Shown here one piece after another: positions 53,214 to 62,803 of a DNA stretch of 64,000 nt (within the stretch, counting starts at the first letter, position 1; each line of letters starts with the position of its first letter). Where the stretch lies: positions 64,501 to 128,500 of the forward strand of contig NZ_JXQV01000006.1 of the NCBI RefSeq assembly GCF_000834635.1, written 5' to 3'. The stretch comes from Agrobacterium tumefaciens (GTDB lineage: Bacteria; Pseudomonadota; Alphaproteobacteria; Rhizobiales; Rhizobiaceae). Position numbers and translations under genes: made by a program. The notes under the pieces were generated by a model, which was given only the letters and a program-made list of their open reading frames with translations, did not search any database and was not told the DNA's origin.

Positions 53214-54359
53214 ATGCGTCCAAGTCTGTTTTCAACGGTTTTAATGGCCGGGATTGCGTTTTCGTCGGGGGCGAACGCAGAGATCAAGATCGGTTTCATC
53301 ACCTCCCTCAGCGGCAACGGTGCCGCCATCGGCATTCCCTATTCCAAGGGCATCAAGGCCGCCCAGACCTATAAGGGCGAGATCGGCGGCGAAAAGATCA
53401 CCGTGATCGAACTCGATGACGGGACAGATCCCTCGGCAGCGGCACGCAATGCCCGCAAGCTCATCGAGGAAGAAAAGGTCGATCTGGTCATCGGGGCCGC
53501 GACCGCGCCATCGTCTTCCGCTGTGATGACCGTTGCAAAAGAACTCAAGGTTCCGATGCTGGCCGTCGCCCCCGTCAGCCTGCAGGCCGGCGATGATCAG
53601 TGGGGCGTCGTTCTGCCCCAGCCCGCAATGCTGATGGCGAGCGTCATCGCAGACCGCATCAAGCGCGATAACCGCAACAATGTCGCTCTTATCGGTTTTT
53701 CCGATGCATGGGGGGACCTGTGCTTGGCGGGCGCAAAGGCCGCCGAAACCGCGGGCAAGATTACGCTTGTGGGCGATGAGCGATACGCCCGCACTGATAC
53801 CTCAGTAACGGGGCAGGTGCTGAAGATCATGGCCCGCAAGCCTGATGCCATTCTCTTGGGGTCTTCAGCCACGCAGGCGGCTCTTCCGCCCCTGGAACTG
53901 GCCAAACGCGGCTATAAGGGCGGCATTTACGGGCTTGCGCCCGTCGTCAGCGATGATTTCATTCGCGTTGGCGGCAAGGCTGTCGAGGGCGTCAAGGTCA
54001 CCATCGGCCCTGTTGTCGTTGCCGAGCAGTTGCCTGATGACCATTACGCCAAAAAACTGTCTTTGGCCTTCCGTGCAGCCTATGAAAAAGCCAATGGCTC
54101 TTCCACGCGGGACAATTTTTCCGCCTATGGTTTCGATGCCTGGATGGTCTTTCTGAATGCTGCAGAACAGGCGCTGAAGACTAACAAGGCAGGCACCGCC
54201 GAGTTTCGCGTTGCCCTCAAGGATGCGATCCTGACCTCCACGGAAGTGGCCGGCGTGCACGGTGTCTACAATTTCAGGAAGGGCAATTTCTACGGCGTGG
54301 ACGATCGCTCGCTTGTGGTCGTCAAGCTGGTGGATGGCGCCTGGAAATACGAACCCTGA
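53214..54359 (+). CDS. Branched-chain-amino-acid-type ABC substrate-binding protein
   Basis: This 381-residue periplasmic binding protein of the Leu/Ile/Val (Peripla_BP_6) type has a signal peptide of about 22 residues (ending GANA), then IKIGFITSLSGNGAAIG, the ligand-loop GAATAPSSSAVMTVAKEL and DAILLGSSATQAALPP. It heads a complete importer operon. Members carry amino acids, amides, aromatic acids or urea. The downstream amine/amino-acid oxidation genes suggest an amino-acid or amine-derived ligand. Confidence 0.92.
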   Translation: MRPSLFSTVLMAGIAFSSGANAEIKIGFITSLSGNGAAIGIPYSKGIKAAQTYKGEIGGEKITVIELDDGTDPSAAARNARKLIEEEKVDLVIGAATAPSSSAVMTVAKELKVPMLAVAPVSLQAGDDQWGVVLPQPAMLMASVIADRIKRDNRNNVALIGFSDAWGDLCLAGAKAAETAGKITLVGDERYARTDTSVTGQVLKIMARKPDAILLGSSATQAALPPLELAKRGYKGGIYGLAPVVSDDFIRVGGKAVEGVKVTIGPVVVAEQLPDDHYAKKLSLAFRAAYEKANGSSTRDNFSAYGFDAWMVFLNAAEQALKTNKAGTAEFRVALKDAILTSTEVAGVHGVYNFRKGNFYGVDDRSLVVVKLVDGAWKYEP

Positions 54360-54446
54360 TACCTGCCAAGCGCCACGAGCCCGGCGCCCGACTTGGTGCC
54401 CGCCCCGTCATCGGGGTGGGCGAACCTTCCGCTTGGAGAGCCTTTG

Positions 54447-55493
54447 ATGGATTTCGATACCGCCTCGATCCTCGCTGTCGACGGGCTGTCTTCTGGTGCG
54501 GTCTATATTCTGATCGCCATTGGAACAGTCCTGATTTTTACCGTCACACGCGTGGTCTTTATTCCCTTCGGCGACATTGCCGCCTTTTCTGCGCTTACGC
54601 TGGCGGCGCTGGAAGCAAATCGCCAACCCGGCACGATCGGGCTTGTAGCGATCCTGGCGTGCCTTGCCTTTGCGCTTGAACTGACGAGCCTTGCCCGCAC
54701 GAAGCGCCTCCACCAGCTCTGGCGCGCGGCACTTTTCTATCTTGTGCTGCCGCTTTCTCTCATGAGCTTGGTCTGGCTCTCGGCACCGCTCTATCAGACA
54801 TCGATGGTCCTGCGCATCGTCTTTACCCTCATCCTCATCGTTCCGATTGCGCCCCTGCTGGACCGGATCGTCTACCGGCCCATTGCTGATGGCTCGGTTC
54901 TTCTTTTGCTGATCGTATCGATGGCGCTCCATTTCGCGCTTGTCGGCATTGGGCTTCTGTTCTTCGGTGCAGAAGGTGTGCGCACCCAGCCGCTGACGGA
55001 AGAGATTTTCTTCGTGGGCAATGTCGTCGTTACAGGGCAGGCCATCCTCATCATGATGGCGGCGGTCGTTTTCAGCCTTCTTCTCTATCTGTTCTTCGAG
55101 TTTACCCTTGTCGGCAAATCGCTGCGGGCAACGGCGATCAACAGAACAGGCGCACGGCTGATGGGCATCCGCCCGGAAAGGTCAGGTGCCATTGCCTATA
55201 TCGTCGGATCGCTGATGGCCGGTGTATCGGGCATCCTCATCGCGCCGGTCAACACGATCTTTTATGATTCGGGCTTCCTGCTCGGCCTTCGCGCCTTCGT
55301 CGGAGCCATTATCGGCGGCATGGTCAGTTACCCCGGCACTCTCGTCGGCAGCCTGTTCGTCGGCATTCTGGAAAGCTTCTCGTCCTTTTATGACAGCTCT
55401 TTCCGCGATGTGATCGTGTTCTCCCTGCTGATCCCGATTCTGGTTTTCCGGTCCTTCAAGACTGCCCATAGCGAGGAGCATGACGAAGAATGA
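54447..55493 (+). CDS. ABC permease, LivH type, with enlarged loop
   Basis: This LivH-family permease has 348 residues, longer than the usual 290-300. An insertion of about 50 residues around 55-115 (SLARTKRLHQLWRAALFYLVLP) adds one or two membrane segments after the conserved SLSSGAVYILIAIG-like opening and FGDIAAFSALT. The C-terminal EAA-like region reads GKSLRATAINRTGARLMGI. ATG 54447 has GGAG 8 bases upstream. The stop overlaps the next gene (ATGA). Confidence 0.9.
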   Translation: MDFDTASILAVDGLSSGAVYILIAIGTVLIFTVTRVVFIPFGDIAAFSALTLAALEANRQPGTIGLVAILACLAFALELTSLARTKRLHQLWRAALFYLVLPLSLMSLVWLSAPLYQTSMVLRIVFTLILIVPIAPLLDRIVYRPIADGSVLLLLIVSMALHFALVGIGLLFFGAEGVRTQPLTEEIFFVGNVVVTGQAILIMMAAVVFSLLLYLFFEFTLVGKSLRATAINRTGARLMGIRPERSGAIAYIVGSLMAGVSGILIAPVNTIFYDSGFLLGLRAFVGAIIGGMVSYPGTLVGSLFVGILESFSSFYDSSFRDVIVFSLLIPILVFRSFKTAHSEEHDEE

Positions 55494-57259
55494 ACCGCAC
55501 CTATCTCTTGAGCGGCCTTGCTATCGGATTGATATGCCTGGGCTTTGCACCGCTGGTCTTTGACCCTTTCACCATCACGCTTCTGAACTATATCGGCATC
55601 TATGCGCTTGTCGCCATCGGGCTGTCCCTGCTCACAGGGGTTGCGGGCATTGTGTCTTTCGGGCAGGCCGCCTTCGTCGGCGTCGCCGCCTATACGTCCG
55701 CATGGGTCACGACGGCGGCCGGTGGCTCGGCCTGGCTTGGTCTTGCAGCCGGGCTTGTGCTGACATGCCTCTGTGCCTTTATCCTCGGCGCCATGACATT
55801 GCGGCTGAAGGGGCATTTTCTGTCTCTCAGCACCATTGCCTGGGGGCTTGCCATCGGCTTCCTGTTCGGCAATCTGGAGACGCTGGGCAAGCACAACGGA
55901 CTTGCCAACATTCCGCCCATCAGTCTTGGCGGATATCCCCTGGTAAGCAGCGGCCAGATCTTCTACCTGATCTGGGTCATTGTCGGCCTTGCGCTTCTCT
56001 TGGTCTACAATCTGCTCGATTCCCGCGCGGGACGTGCGATGCGGATGTTGCGCGGTGGCAATACCCTTGTGGAAAGCCTCGGGATCGATCCCTTCCGCGT
56101 TAAAATCAGCTGCTTCGTCATTGCCGCCGCACTGGCTGCGATTTCCGGTTGGCTTTACGCGCATATGAGCCGGTTCGTCAGCCCCGCGCCCTTCGAGCCC
56201 CTGATGGGGATCGAATATCTGATGATGGCCATGGTCGGTGGGGCGGGCAGCCCGCTGGGCGGCATTATTGGCGCAGCCATCGTTACATTGTTGAAGAACG
56301 GCATACAGGATTATCTCCATTACGTCGTCAGCGGTGCCGGACAGTTGGAGACTGTGGCCTTCGGGGTTCTTTTCATCCTCTTCCTGCAATATTCCCGGCA
56401 GGGGCTCGTTCACGTTCTCGCACCCCTCCTGCCTCGCTCTCGTCCGCCCTTGCCCGAAAAGGCCGCCGATCTGCCGGAAAGACAAAGGCCCAAAAAAGGC
56501 AGCCTGCTTTTGCGGGTCGAGGACGCGGAGCGTCGTTTCGGCGGCCTCGTGGCCGTCAACAAGGTCAGTTTCGACGTGAAGGCTGGCGAAATCCTGGCAC
56601 TCATCGGACCAAACGGCGCTGGCAAAAGCACCATGTTCAACCTGCTGACGGGTGCACTTGCGCTTTCGTCAGGGCGCATCAGCTTTGGTGAACTTGATAT
56701 CGCCCGCAGCAGGCAGAGCACGATTGCGCGCGCTGGCATAGGTCGCACGTTCCAGCACGTGAAGTTGCGGCCGAAGATGACGCTTCTGGAAAACGTCATG
56801 GTGGGTGCCTATCCCCGTACCCGCAGCGGGTTGTTTTCCGCGTTTCTGCGCTTGAACCGGGCGGAAGAGGCCATCGTTCGGCACCGTGCGCTGCAGGAGC
56901 TTCATCGTGTCGGGCTTGGCGACAAGCCTTTTGAACTGGCTGGCAACCTTCCATTGGGTAGCCAGCGTGTTTTGGAAATTGCCCGTGCGCTCGCCTCGGA
57001 TCCTGTTCTTCTGGTGCTTGATGAACCTGCTGCCGGTCTGCGGCGGCAGGAGAAGATGGCGCTTGCGGATTTGCTGCGGTCGCTGCGCGACGAGAGCAAC
57101 CTGACCATCCTGATTGTCGAGCACGATATGGACTTCGTGATGTCGCTGGTCGACAGGATCGTTGTGATGGATTTCGGACAGCGGATTAGCGAGGGCACGC
57201 CTGAGATGATCCGCAACGACCCGCGTGTTCAGGAAGCCTATCTGGGAGGTGTCGCGTGA
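55490..57259 (+). CDS. Fused ABC permease-ATPase (LivM-LivG)
   Basis: The 589 residues join a LivM-type permease (about 1-310, SLLTGVAGIVSFGQAAFVGVAAY) to a LivG-type ATPase (about 340-589) through a Pro/Arg-rich linker. ATPase motifs: Walker A IGPNGAGKSTMFN, Q-loop GRTFQHVKLRPKMT, signature-region LPLGSQRVLEIARAL, Walker B VLLVLDEPAAGL and IVEHDMDFVM. The signature is LPLGSQR rather than the more usual LPYGxQR. It overlaps livF by 4 bases. Confidence 0.93.
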   Translation: MNRTYLLSGLAIGLICLGFAPLVFDPFTITLLNYIGIYALVAIGLSLLTGVAGIVSFGQAAFVGVAAYTSAWVTTAAGGSAWLGLAAGLVLTCLCAFILGAMTLRLKGHFLSLSTIAWGLAIGFLFGNLETLGKHNGLANIPPISLGGYPLVSSGQIFYLIWVIVGLALLLVYNLLDSRAGRAMRMLRGGNTLVESLGIDPFRVKISCFVIAAALAAISGWLYAHMSRFVSPAPFEPLMGIEYLMMAMVGGAGSPLGGIIGAAIVTLLKNGIQDYLHYVVSGAGQLETVAFGVLFILFLQYSRQGLVHVLAPLLPRSRPPLPEKAADLPERQRPKKGSLLLRVEDAERRFGGLVAVNKVSFDVKAGEILALIGPNGAGKSTMFNLLTGALALSSGRISFGELDIARSRQSTIARAGIGRTFQHVKLRPKMTLLENVMVGAYPRTRSGLFSAFLRLNRAEEAIVRHRALQELHRVGLGDKPFELAGNLPLGSQRVLEIARALASDPVLLVLDEPAAGLRRQEKMALADLLRSLRDESNLTILIVEHDMDFVMSLVDRIVVMDFGQRISEGTPEMIRNDPRVQEAYLGGVA

Positions 57260-57969
57260 CTGTCCTGCTTCAAATCGACGATCTCCACGTCTCCTACGGC
57301 AAGGTCGAGGCCGTTCGCGGTGTGTCCTTCAAGGTCCGGCAAGGGGAGGTGGCAACGGTCATCGGCCCCAATGGCGCGGGCAAGACCACCATGATGTCCG
57401 CCATCATGGGCATGATGCCGTCGCTCGGTACGATCAGCTTCAACGGGCAACCCATCGGTCGCCTGTCCGTCGAGGAACGGGTCGAATTGGGCATCTGCCT
57501 TGTTCCTGAGAAGCGCGAACTCTTTGCCGAGATGAGCGTCAGGGACAATCTCGTTCTGGGTGCCTATAGTGTCTATCAGCGACAGACGGTGAAGGCAGAG
57601 CTTGAAGTCATCTACGAGCTCTTTCCCCGGCTGAAACAGAGAAGACAACAGGAGGCCGGCACATTGTCGGGCGGCGAGCGCCAGATGCTCGCCTTGGGCC
57701 GGGCGCTGATGTCGAAGCCGAAGCTGCTCATTCTGGACGAGCCAAGCCTTGGACTGGCTCCCCTGATCGTGCATGAGATCTTCGCCAAGATCGGTGTGAT
57801 GCGCGGGCAGGGCCTGTCCGTTCTTCTGGTGGAGCAGAACGCCAAGGCCGCTCTCCAGCTGGCCGACACGGGTTACGTGCTGGAAACGGGCGAAATCGTG
57901 CAGCAGGGCGAGGCGAAAGGTTTGATGGACGATCCCAGACTTGTTTCGATCTATCTGGGTGGGCATTAG
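57256..57969 (+). CDS. livF: ABC transporter ATPase LivF
   Basis: This 237-residue ATPase has Walker A IGPNGAGKTTMMS, the LivF-type CLVPEKRELFAEMSV, signature LSGGERQMLALGRAL and Walker B LLILDEPSLGLAPL. It completes the importer with the fused LivMG protein. A weak hairpin GGCGATG/CATCGCC (57981-58001) separates it from the convergent AraC gene. Confidence 0.94.
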   Translation: MTVLLQIDDLHVSYGKVEAVRGVSFKVRQGEVATVIGPNGAGKTTMMSAIMGMMPSLGTISFNGQPIGRLSVEERVELGICLVPEKRELFAEMSVRDNLVLGAYSVYQRQTVKAELEVIYELFPRLKQRRQQEAGTLSGGERQMLALGRALMSKPKLLILDEPSLGLAPLIVHEIFAKIGVMRGQGLSVLLVEQNAKAALQLADTGYVLETGEIVQQGEAKGLMDDPRLVSIYLGGH

Positions 57970-58001
57970 CGCTTCCGCGGGGCGATGGCGTTGTCATCGC
58001 C

Positions 58002-59042
58002 TTACGGCTTTTTGGCCAAGCTGCGTGAAGCCTTGGATGGCGGCGTGCCGTTCCACAGTTTGAAAGCGCGGGAAAACGTCGCGCCATCGGTATAACCCAG
58101 CGCCAGCGCCACGTCGGCCAGCTTGGTCTTCTTTGCAGCAAGAAGCCTTGCCGCAAGGTCTTCGCGGTGCAGGCGCGTCAACTCGGTCAGGCTCTTACCT
58201 TCCGCTTTCAGGTGCCGCTGCAATGTGCGCTGGGACAGCCCCATTTCTTCTGCAAGGAAGCGAAGCGTGATCGGCCGGCGGCCGATGTAGAGCTCCAGCA
58301 GTTTCTTGACCTGCGCGACCGGATCAATCTCGCGCGGTGCCTGATCCAGAAGGTCTCCGAGCTGCCTTTCGATAAGGGCGGTTAATGCCTTATCCTCTTC
58401 CCGGTAGATTTTGTCCGCCTTCTGGGCATCGAAAATGATGCGATTGCTGGATTGGCGAAACAGCAGCGGTGCGCGGATCAGCTTGCGCAGCCGCTCCACA
58501 TTGTCTGGCTCGTCATGTTCGAAGTGAACCTCAAGCGGAGCCCAGCGTGCGCTGAAGCAGGATCTTGCAAGGTGGCAGGTCGCCGATAGTGTGTATTCGG
58601 CATCCTGTCGGCGCGGCCAGATCGTCTTGTCTGTAATTCTGTAGCTCCAGACGAGGCGGTCGCCCTCATCGACCAGAACCGACGTCGTCGCATTCTGCAG
58701 CGAGTTCAGATAGTGGCTGATCCTGTCGAAGCTTGCGCGGATCGATGGCGCCAGCGAGAACAAGATGCCCATCGGGCCGATATCCGCCGCCTTGAAATCC
58801 CCGCCGAAATTTGCCCCCAGAAACGGATCGTCCAATAGAAGAGCTGCGTCCTCCAGCAGCGCGACGAAGCGATGCAGCGGAATGATCGCGTAGGGATCGC
58901 TGAGTTCTGCTGCTGAAACATCGTGCCGGGATAGAAGCGATGGCATGACATCGCGGTGAACCTTCAGCTTTTTGATCAAGGGCATCACGGCGGAAACGCG
59001 GATATAGGTGACGGGCCTCAGCTCATTGTCTCGCCTGGCCAA
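58002..59042 (-). CDS. AraC-family regulator with arabinose-binding-like N-terminal domain
   Basis: This 346-residue regulator has an N-terminal ligand domain of the OruR/ArgR-like group (DPYAIIPLHRFVALLEDAALLLDDPFLGANFG) and a C-terminal double helix-turn-helix (FLAEEMGLSQRTLQRHLKAEGKS and LADVALALGYTDGATFSRAFKLW). It sits between the importer and the oxidation genes and is divergent from the latter, so it probably activates one or both. Ligand unknown; amine or amino acid is likely from context. Confidence 0.9.
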   Translation of the reverse strand: MARRDNELRPVTYIRVSAVMPLIKKLKVHRDVMPSLLSRHDVSAAELSDPYAIIPLHRFVALLEDAALLLDDPFLGANFGGDFKAADIGPMGILFSLAPSIRASFDRISHYLNSLQNATTSVLVDEGDRLVWSYRITDKTIWPRRQDAEYTLSATCHLARSCFSARWAPLEVHFEHDEPDNVERLRKLIRAPLLFRQSSNRIIFDAQKADKIYREEDKALTALIERQLGDLLDQAPREIDPVAQVKKLLELYIGRRPITLRFLAEEMGLSQRTLQRHLKAEGKSLTELTRLHREDLAARLLAAKKTKLADVALALGYTDGATFSRAFKLWNGTPPSKASRSLAKKP

Positions 59043-59410
59043 ACCAGCCTCCCACGACCTCGCACATGGCGCGATATATCAAATAAATGGCACCTTATGC
59101 AATGTCCCTGTGAGGAAGGTTGTCTATCTTCCCTGCTCAAGAATTATAAAAATGAACTGGGGTTCATTATGTTGATTGCCATCATGGGCACAGATTTTCC
59201 ACCGTATTTCCGCCGTTGGCGTCCGTCGCCCGGTCGCTTTTTGCGCAACGCCAGACACTCGTAATTGCCGAGTGCCATAGCCGGATGCCTTGCTCTGCCC
59301 GATCACTGCGGCGGCGGGTATCCTGTTGGCCTCGTCCTGAACATCACCACAGCATCACCCCCGAAGCGGCGTTCCGCCGTCGGCCTATTATTCATCAAGG
59401 AAGCAGTTTC
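59043..59410. promoter_or_regulatory. Divergent control region with an 18-base palindrome at 59151
   Basis: Between the AraC gene and the oxidation operon, AATGAAC-TGGG-GTTCATT (59151-59168) has perfect 7-base arms. It starts right after TATAAA (59145-59150), which could be a -10 with TTGTCT 19 bases upstream. A protein bound there would cover the transcription start. No gene is seen in this 368-base gap. Confidence 0.45.
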
Positions 59411-60550
59411 ATGAGCGAAGATACCAAAATCGACTTCATCTACCTGTCCGAGCAGGACATGATCCGCGCCGGTGTCACTGACATGCCTGCCTGCGTTGAC
59501 ACGATGGAGGAAATGTTCGGGCTGCTTTATCATGGTGATTACCGCATGGCGGGCCCGAATAACGACTCGCACGGCGCCGCCGTGAGCTTCCCGGAAAACT
59601 CGCCCTTTCCAGATATGCCGAAGCCGACAGCTGACCGTCGCTTCATGGCCATGCCCGCCTATCTGGGTGGCAGCTTCCGCACCGCCGGAATGAAGTGGTA
59701 CGGCTCAAACATTGCCAACCGCGAAAAGGGCCTTCCGCGCTCCATCCTCATGTTTTGTCTGAACAATGCCGATACGGGCGCGCCGCTTGCATTCATGTCG
59801 GCCAATCTGTTGTCGGCATACCGCACCGGCGCGATCCCTGGCGTCGGTGCGCGTCATCTCGCCCGCAAGGATTCCAGAATTGTCGGCATTCTCGGGCCAG
59901 GCGTCATGGCCAAGACCACGCTTAGCGCCTTCATTTCGGCCTGCCCTGATATTGATACCGTCAAGGTGAAGGGCCGTGGGCAGAAGAGCCTCGACAGTTT
60001 CCTGGCCTGGGTGAGCGAAACCTATCCACAGATCACCACGGTTCAGGTGGTGGATACGATCGAGGACGTGGTGCGTGGCTCCGATCTGGTCAGCTACTGC
60101 AACTCCGGTGCCGTTGGCGATCCATCCACCTATCCGATGGTGAAGCGGGAATGGGTGAAGCCCGGTGCTTTCCTAGCCATGCCAGCCCTTTGCAACATCG
60201 ATGAGGCCATGGAGGCCCGCGACGTGCGAAAGGTGGTCGACAATACCGGTCTTTACGAAGCCTGGTTCCACGAACTTCCCAAGCCCGCCCACGTTCATGT
60301 GCCGATCATTGGCGTGAAGTTCATGGACATGATTGCCGAAGGCAAGATGGCCAAGGAAGATCTTGAAGACATCGGCAAGATCGTGGCTGGCGAAGCCCCC
60401 GGTCGCTCCAACGATGATGAAATCATCATCATGTCGGTTGGCGGCATGCCCGTCGAAGACGTTGCCTGGGGCACCGTCGTTTACCGTAACGCGATTGCAA
60501 ACGGCATCGGCACCAAACTGAACCTGTGGGATGTGCCTGTTCTGCGCTGA
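59411..60550 (+). CDS. Ornithine cyclodeaminase-family protein (annotated elsewhere as tyramine oxidase subunit B)
   Basis: This 379-residue protein of the ornithine cyclodeaminase/mu-crystallin family has IYLSEQDMIRAGVTDM at the N-terminus, MKWYGSNIANREKG for substrate contact, the Rossmann motif VGILGPGVMAKTTL and the stretch GTVVYRNAIANGIG near the C-terminus. A close subgroup is labelled tyramine oxidase subunit B. ATG 59411 (MSEDTK) has AAGGAAG upstream. It is the first gene of a unit with RidA and an FAD oxidase. Confidence 0.82.
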   Translation: MSEDTKIDFIYLSEQDMIRAGVTDMPACVDTMEEMFGLLYHGDYRMAGPNNDSHGAAVSFPENSPFPDMPKPTADRRFMAMPAYLGGSFRTAGMKWYGSNIANREKGLPRSILMFCLNNADTGAPLAFMSANLLSAYRTGAIPGVGARHLARKDSRIVGILGPGVMAKTTLSAFISACPDIDTVKVKGRGQKSLDSFLAWVSETYPQITTVQVVDTIEDVVRGSDLVSYCNSGAVGDPSTYPMVKREWVKPGAFLAMPALCNIDEAMEARDVRKVVDNTGLYEAWFHELPKPAHVHVPIIGVKFMDMIAEGKMAKEDLEDIGKIVAGEAPGRSNDDEIIIMSVGGMPVEDVAWGTVVYRNAIANGIGTKLNLWDVPVLR

Positions 60551-60608
60551 TCGTCCTGGGGCAGCGGTGCCTGGCGCCGCCCCCTCTTATCATTGAAAAG
60601 GAAAGACC

Positions 60609-61031
60609 ATGACCAAGGTCACTAAAATCAAGACCGGCTCGAAGTTCGAAGATCACGGCAGCTATTCGCGCCTCGTTGCGCTGGATAACTGGATCTTCGT
60701 GTCCAACACCGCTGGCCGCAATCCCCAGACAAAGGAAATCCCGTCGGATATTACTGAGCAGACATTGCAGGTGTTTTCCAACATCGAGGCGGCACTCAAA
60801 TCGGTCGATGCCGATCTTCGCGATGTGGTGATGTCGCGTGTCTTCATTCAGGACCCTGCGGATACCCAGGCTGTCATGACGATTGTCGGCAACAAGTTTC
60901 GCGGTATCGATCCGGCCAGCACCGTGACCTGCCCGCCGCTTGGCTCGAACGTCTACAAGGTCGAGATCGAAGTCACGGCCTATCGCGGCGCGGGAACGGC
61001 AGAAACCGAAACCAAGGTTATCGCCCTTTGA
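60609..61031 (+). CDS. RidA-family enamine/imine deaminase
   Basis: This 140-residue RidA (YjgF/YER057c/UK114) protein has DNWIFVSNTAGRNPQT, IEAALKSVDADLRDVVMSRVFI and the C-terminal VEIEVTAYRGAG. RidA proteins hydrolyse reactive enamines or imines released by amine- and amino-acid-oxidising enzymes. Here it lies between such genes, so it probably clears an imine intermediate. AAGGAAAG precedes the ATG. Confidence 0.9.
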   Translation: MTKVTKIKTGSKFEDHGSYSRLVALDNWIFVSNTAGRNPQTKEIPSDITEQTLQVFSNIEAALKSVDADLRDVVMSRVFIQDPADTQAVMTIVGNKFRGIDPASTVTCPPLGSNVYKVEIEVTAYRGAGTAETETKVIAL

Positions 61032-61101
61032 GGGCTATCGCCGCCCCATCCACGACGCTCGAGATTTTTTAACCCTCGATCTTTGAACAAAGGCTATCGC
61101 T

Positions 61102-62400
61102 ATGGCTCCTGTGATGTTTCCGGTACAGACCGACGCTACCCTGCCGGCCAAGACCACGGTGGTCGTCATCGGCGGCGGGATTGTCGGGCTGACTGCGGCC
61201 CTGACACTTGCTGAGCGAGGCATTCCCGTGACGGTTCTGGAAAAGGGGCGGGTCGGCGCGGAGCAATCGTCCCGCAATCTGGGCTGGATCCGCAAGATGG
61301 GGCGCGCGCCTGCCGATGTGCCGATGTCGGTTGAGTCAGACCGGCTATGGGCCACCATGCCCGAGCGCGTTGGGATGGATGTCGGATATCGTCAGTCAGG
61401 CATCATGTATCTCGCCCGCACTGAGGGCGAGATGGAAATGCACGGCAAGTGGCTGAACGATGTTTCCGGGCTTTCGCTCGATTCCCGTCTGCTTAGCCAA
61501 AATGATATCGATGGGCTTGTGCCGGGCGGAGCCGGACAATGGGCAGGCGGCATCTACACGGCCTCCGACGGGCGTGCCGAACCGACGCTTGCGGCAAGCG
61601 CCATTGCCAATGCTGCAAGGCGCAAAGGCGCGGTCATCATCGAAAATTGCGCTGTCCGAACCCTGTCCCTGTCGGGTGGACGCGTCTCGGGCGTTGTGAC
61701 GGAACGCGGCGAAATCCGCTGCGATCAGGCTTTGCTTGCAGGTGGCCTCTGGTCACGCAAATTCCTCGCCAATCTTGGCATATCCCTGCCAACGCTGCCG
61801 CTCATCCTGTCTGTCATCCGCACCGCGCCGATGGATGGGCCAACGGAGATTGCCGTCGGCGGACCGGATTTCTCTTTCCGTAAGCGTCAGGATGGCGGCT
61901 ACACCATCTCGCAACGTGGCGCGCTGGGTGCGCCCCTGCTTCTCGATCACCTTTTGATCGGCATGCGCTACATGCACATGCTGCGGGGGCAACGTCAGCT
62001 CTTGCGCATCAGTCTCGGCAAGGATTTTCTGCGCGATATAGCCTTGCCACGGCGGTGGAGCGGCAAGAGCAAAAGCCCGTTTGAAAAGGTTCGAACGATG
62101 GATCCTGCCGCCAATGCCGGTTTGAATGCTGAGGCGATGGAGAACCTGACACAGGCCTGGCCGGTGTTCAGAAACGCCGTTGTCGACGAGGTCTGGGCGG
62201 GCATGATGGATATCACGCCGGACTCGCTGCCGGTCGTGGCACCCGTTGCGAAAATTCCCGGCTTTACCATCGCCTCGGGTTTCTCCGGCCATGGCTTTGG
62301 CACGGCGCCAGCGGCAGGCGAACTTGCCGCCGACCTGATCATGGCCGCCTCATCGCCCATTATCGATCCTTCTCCCTACAGGCTGGAGCGGTTCAACTGA
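61102..62400 (+). CDS. FAD-dependent oxidoreductase (D-amino acid oxidase/glycine oxidase fold)
   Basis: This 432-residue DAO-family flavoenzyme has the dinucleotide motif VVVIGGGIVGLTAALTLAE near residue 18, then EQSSRNLGWIRKMGRAP, and at the end PDSLPVVAPVAKIPGFTIASG with GFSGHGFGTAP. It would oxidise an amino acid or amine to an imine. It lies just downstream of RidA. Substrate unknown; the neighbouring importer may supply it. Confidence 0.9.
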   Translation: MAPVMFPVQTDATLPAKTTVVVIGGGIVGLTAALTLAERGIPVTVLEKGRVGAEQSSRNLGWIRKMGRAPADVPMSVESDRLWATMPERVGMDVGYRQSGIMYLARTEGEMEMHGKWLNDVSGLSLDSRLLSQNDIDGLVPGGAGQWAGGIYTASDGRAEPTLAASAIANAARRKGAVIIENCAVRTLSLSGGRVSGVVTERGEIRCDQALLAGGLWSRKFLANLGISLPTLPLILSVIRTAPMDGPTEIAVGGPDFSFRKRQDGGYTISQRGALGAPLLLDHLLIGMRYMHMLRGQRQLLRISLGKDFLRDIALPRRWSGKSKSPFEKVRTMDPAANAGLNAEAMENLTQAWPVFRNAVVDEVWAGMMDITPDSLPVVAPVAKIPGFTIASGFSGHGFGTAPAAGELAADLIMAASSPIIDPSPYRLERFN

Positions 62401-62419
62401 TCCGCCATTGCCGAGGATC

Positions 62420-62803
62420 CTAGATCCTCGGATCAAGACCCCGCGCGATCTGCACGGCCTGCTTGTTATCAGGCAAAAGTTCGATCAGAAGCCCGTCTGG
62501 AAGCTCCAGCCAGTGAGCGCCCTTGCTCGTCTGGCGCGCGCCATGGACAAGTGCAGCTTCGATGGCAGCGGGTACATCCGCGCAGATCAGACCCAGATGG
62601 CCAAACCGGCCTTCCGTGCCGCTGAATGATGGATCCTCGATCAACTGGATACCACCCAGAAGCCAGGCCTGGCGTGGCTTGTCTGCTGGCCCATCCAGCT
62701 GCGTGACGGTCATTCCCAGGACATCACGAAAAAAGACGATGTGCGGCGCGATATCGCGCACGTAGAAAGCAGCGTGATCGAGGAAGGCTTCAGTCGCGGG
62801 CAT
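62420..62803 (-). CDS. VOC (glyoxalase/dioxygenase) family protein
   Basis: This 127-residue VOC-superfamily protein has a conserved N-terminal His (DHAAFYVRDI), LIEDPSFSG in the middle and a final Glu (LLIELLPDN), the usual metal positions. It could be an isomerase, lyase or resistance-type protein; nothing narrows it down. It is convergent with the oxidase gene and divergent from the Dabb gene. Confidence 0.82.
   Translation of the reverse strand: MPATEAFLDHAAFYVRDIAPHIVFFRDVLGMTVTQLDGPADKPRQAWLLGGIQLIEDPSFSGTEGRFGHLGLICADVPAAIEAALVHGARQTSKGAHWLELPDGLLIELLPDNKQAVQIARGLDPRI

Noticed and set aside
57981-58001. Hairpin between livF and the AraC gene as a terminator
   Set aside because: Only 7-base arms, no T-run, and a loop that could pair in other ways; too weak to list separately.
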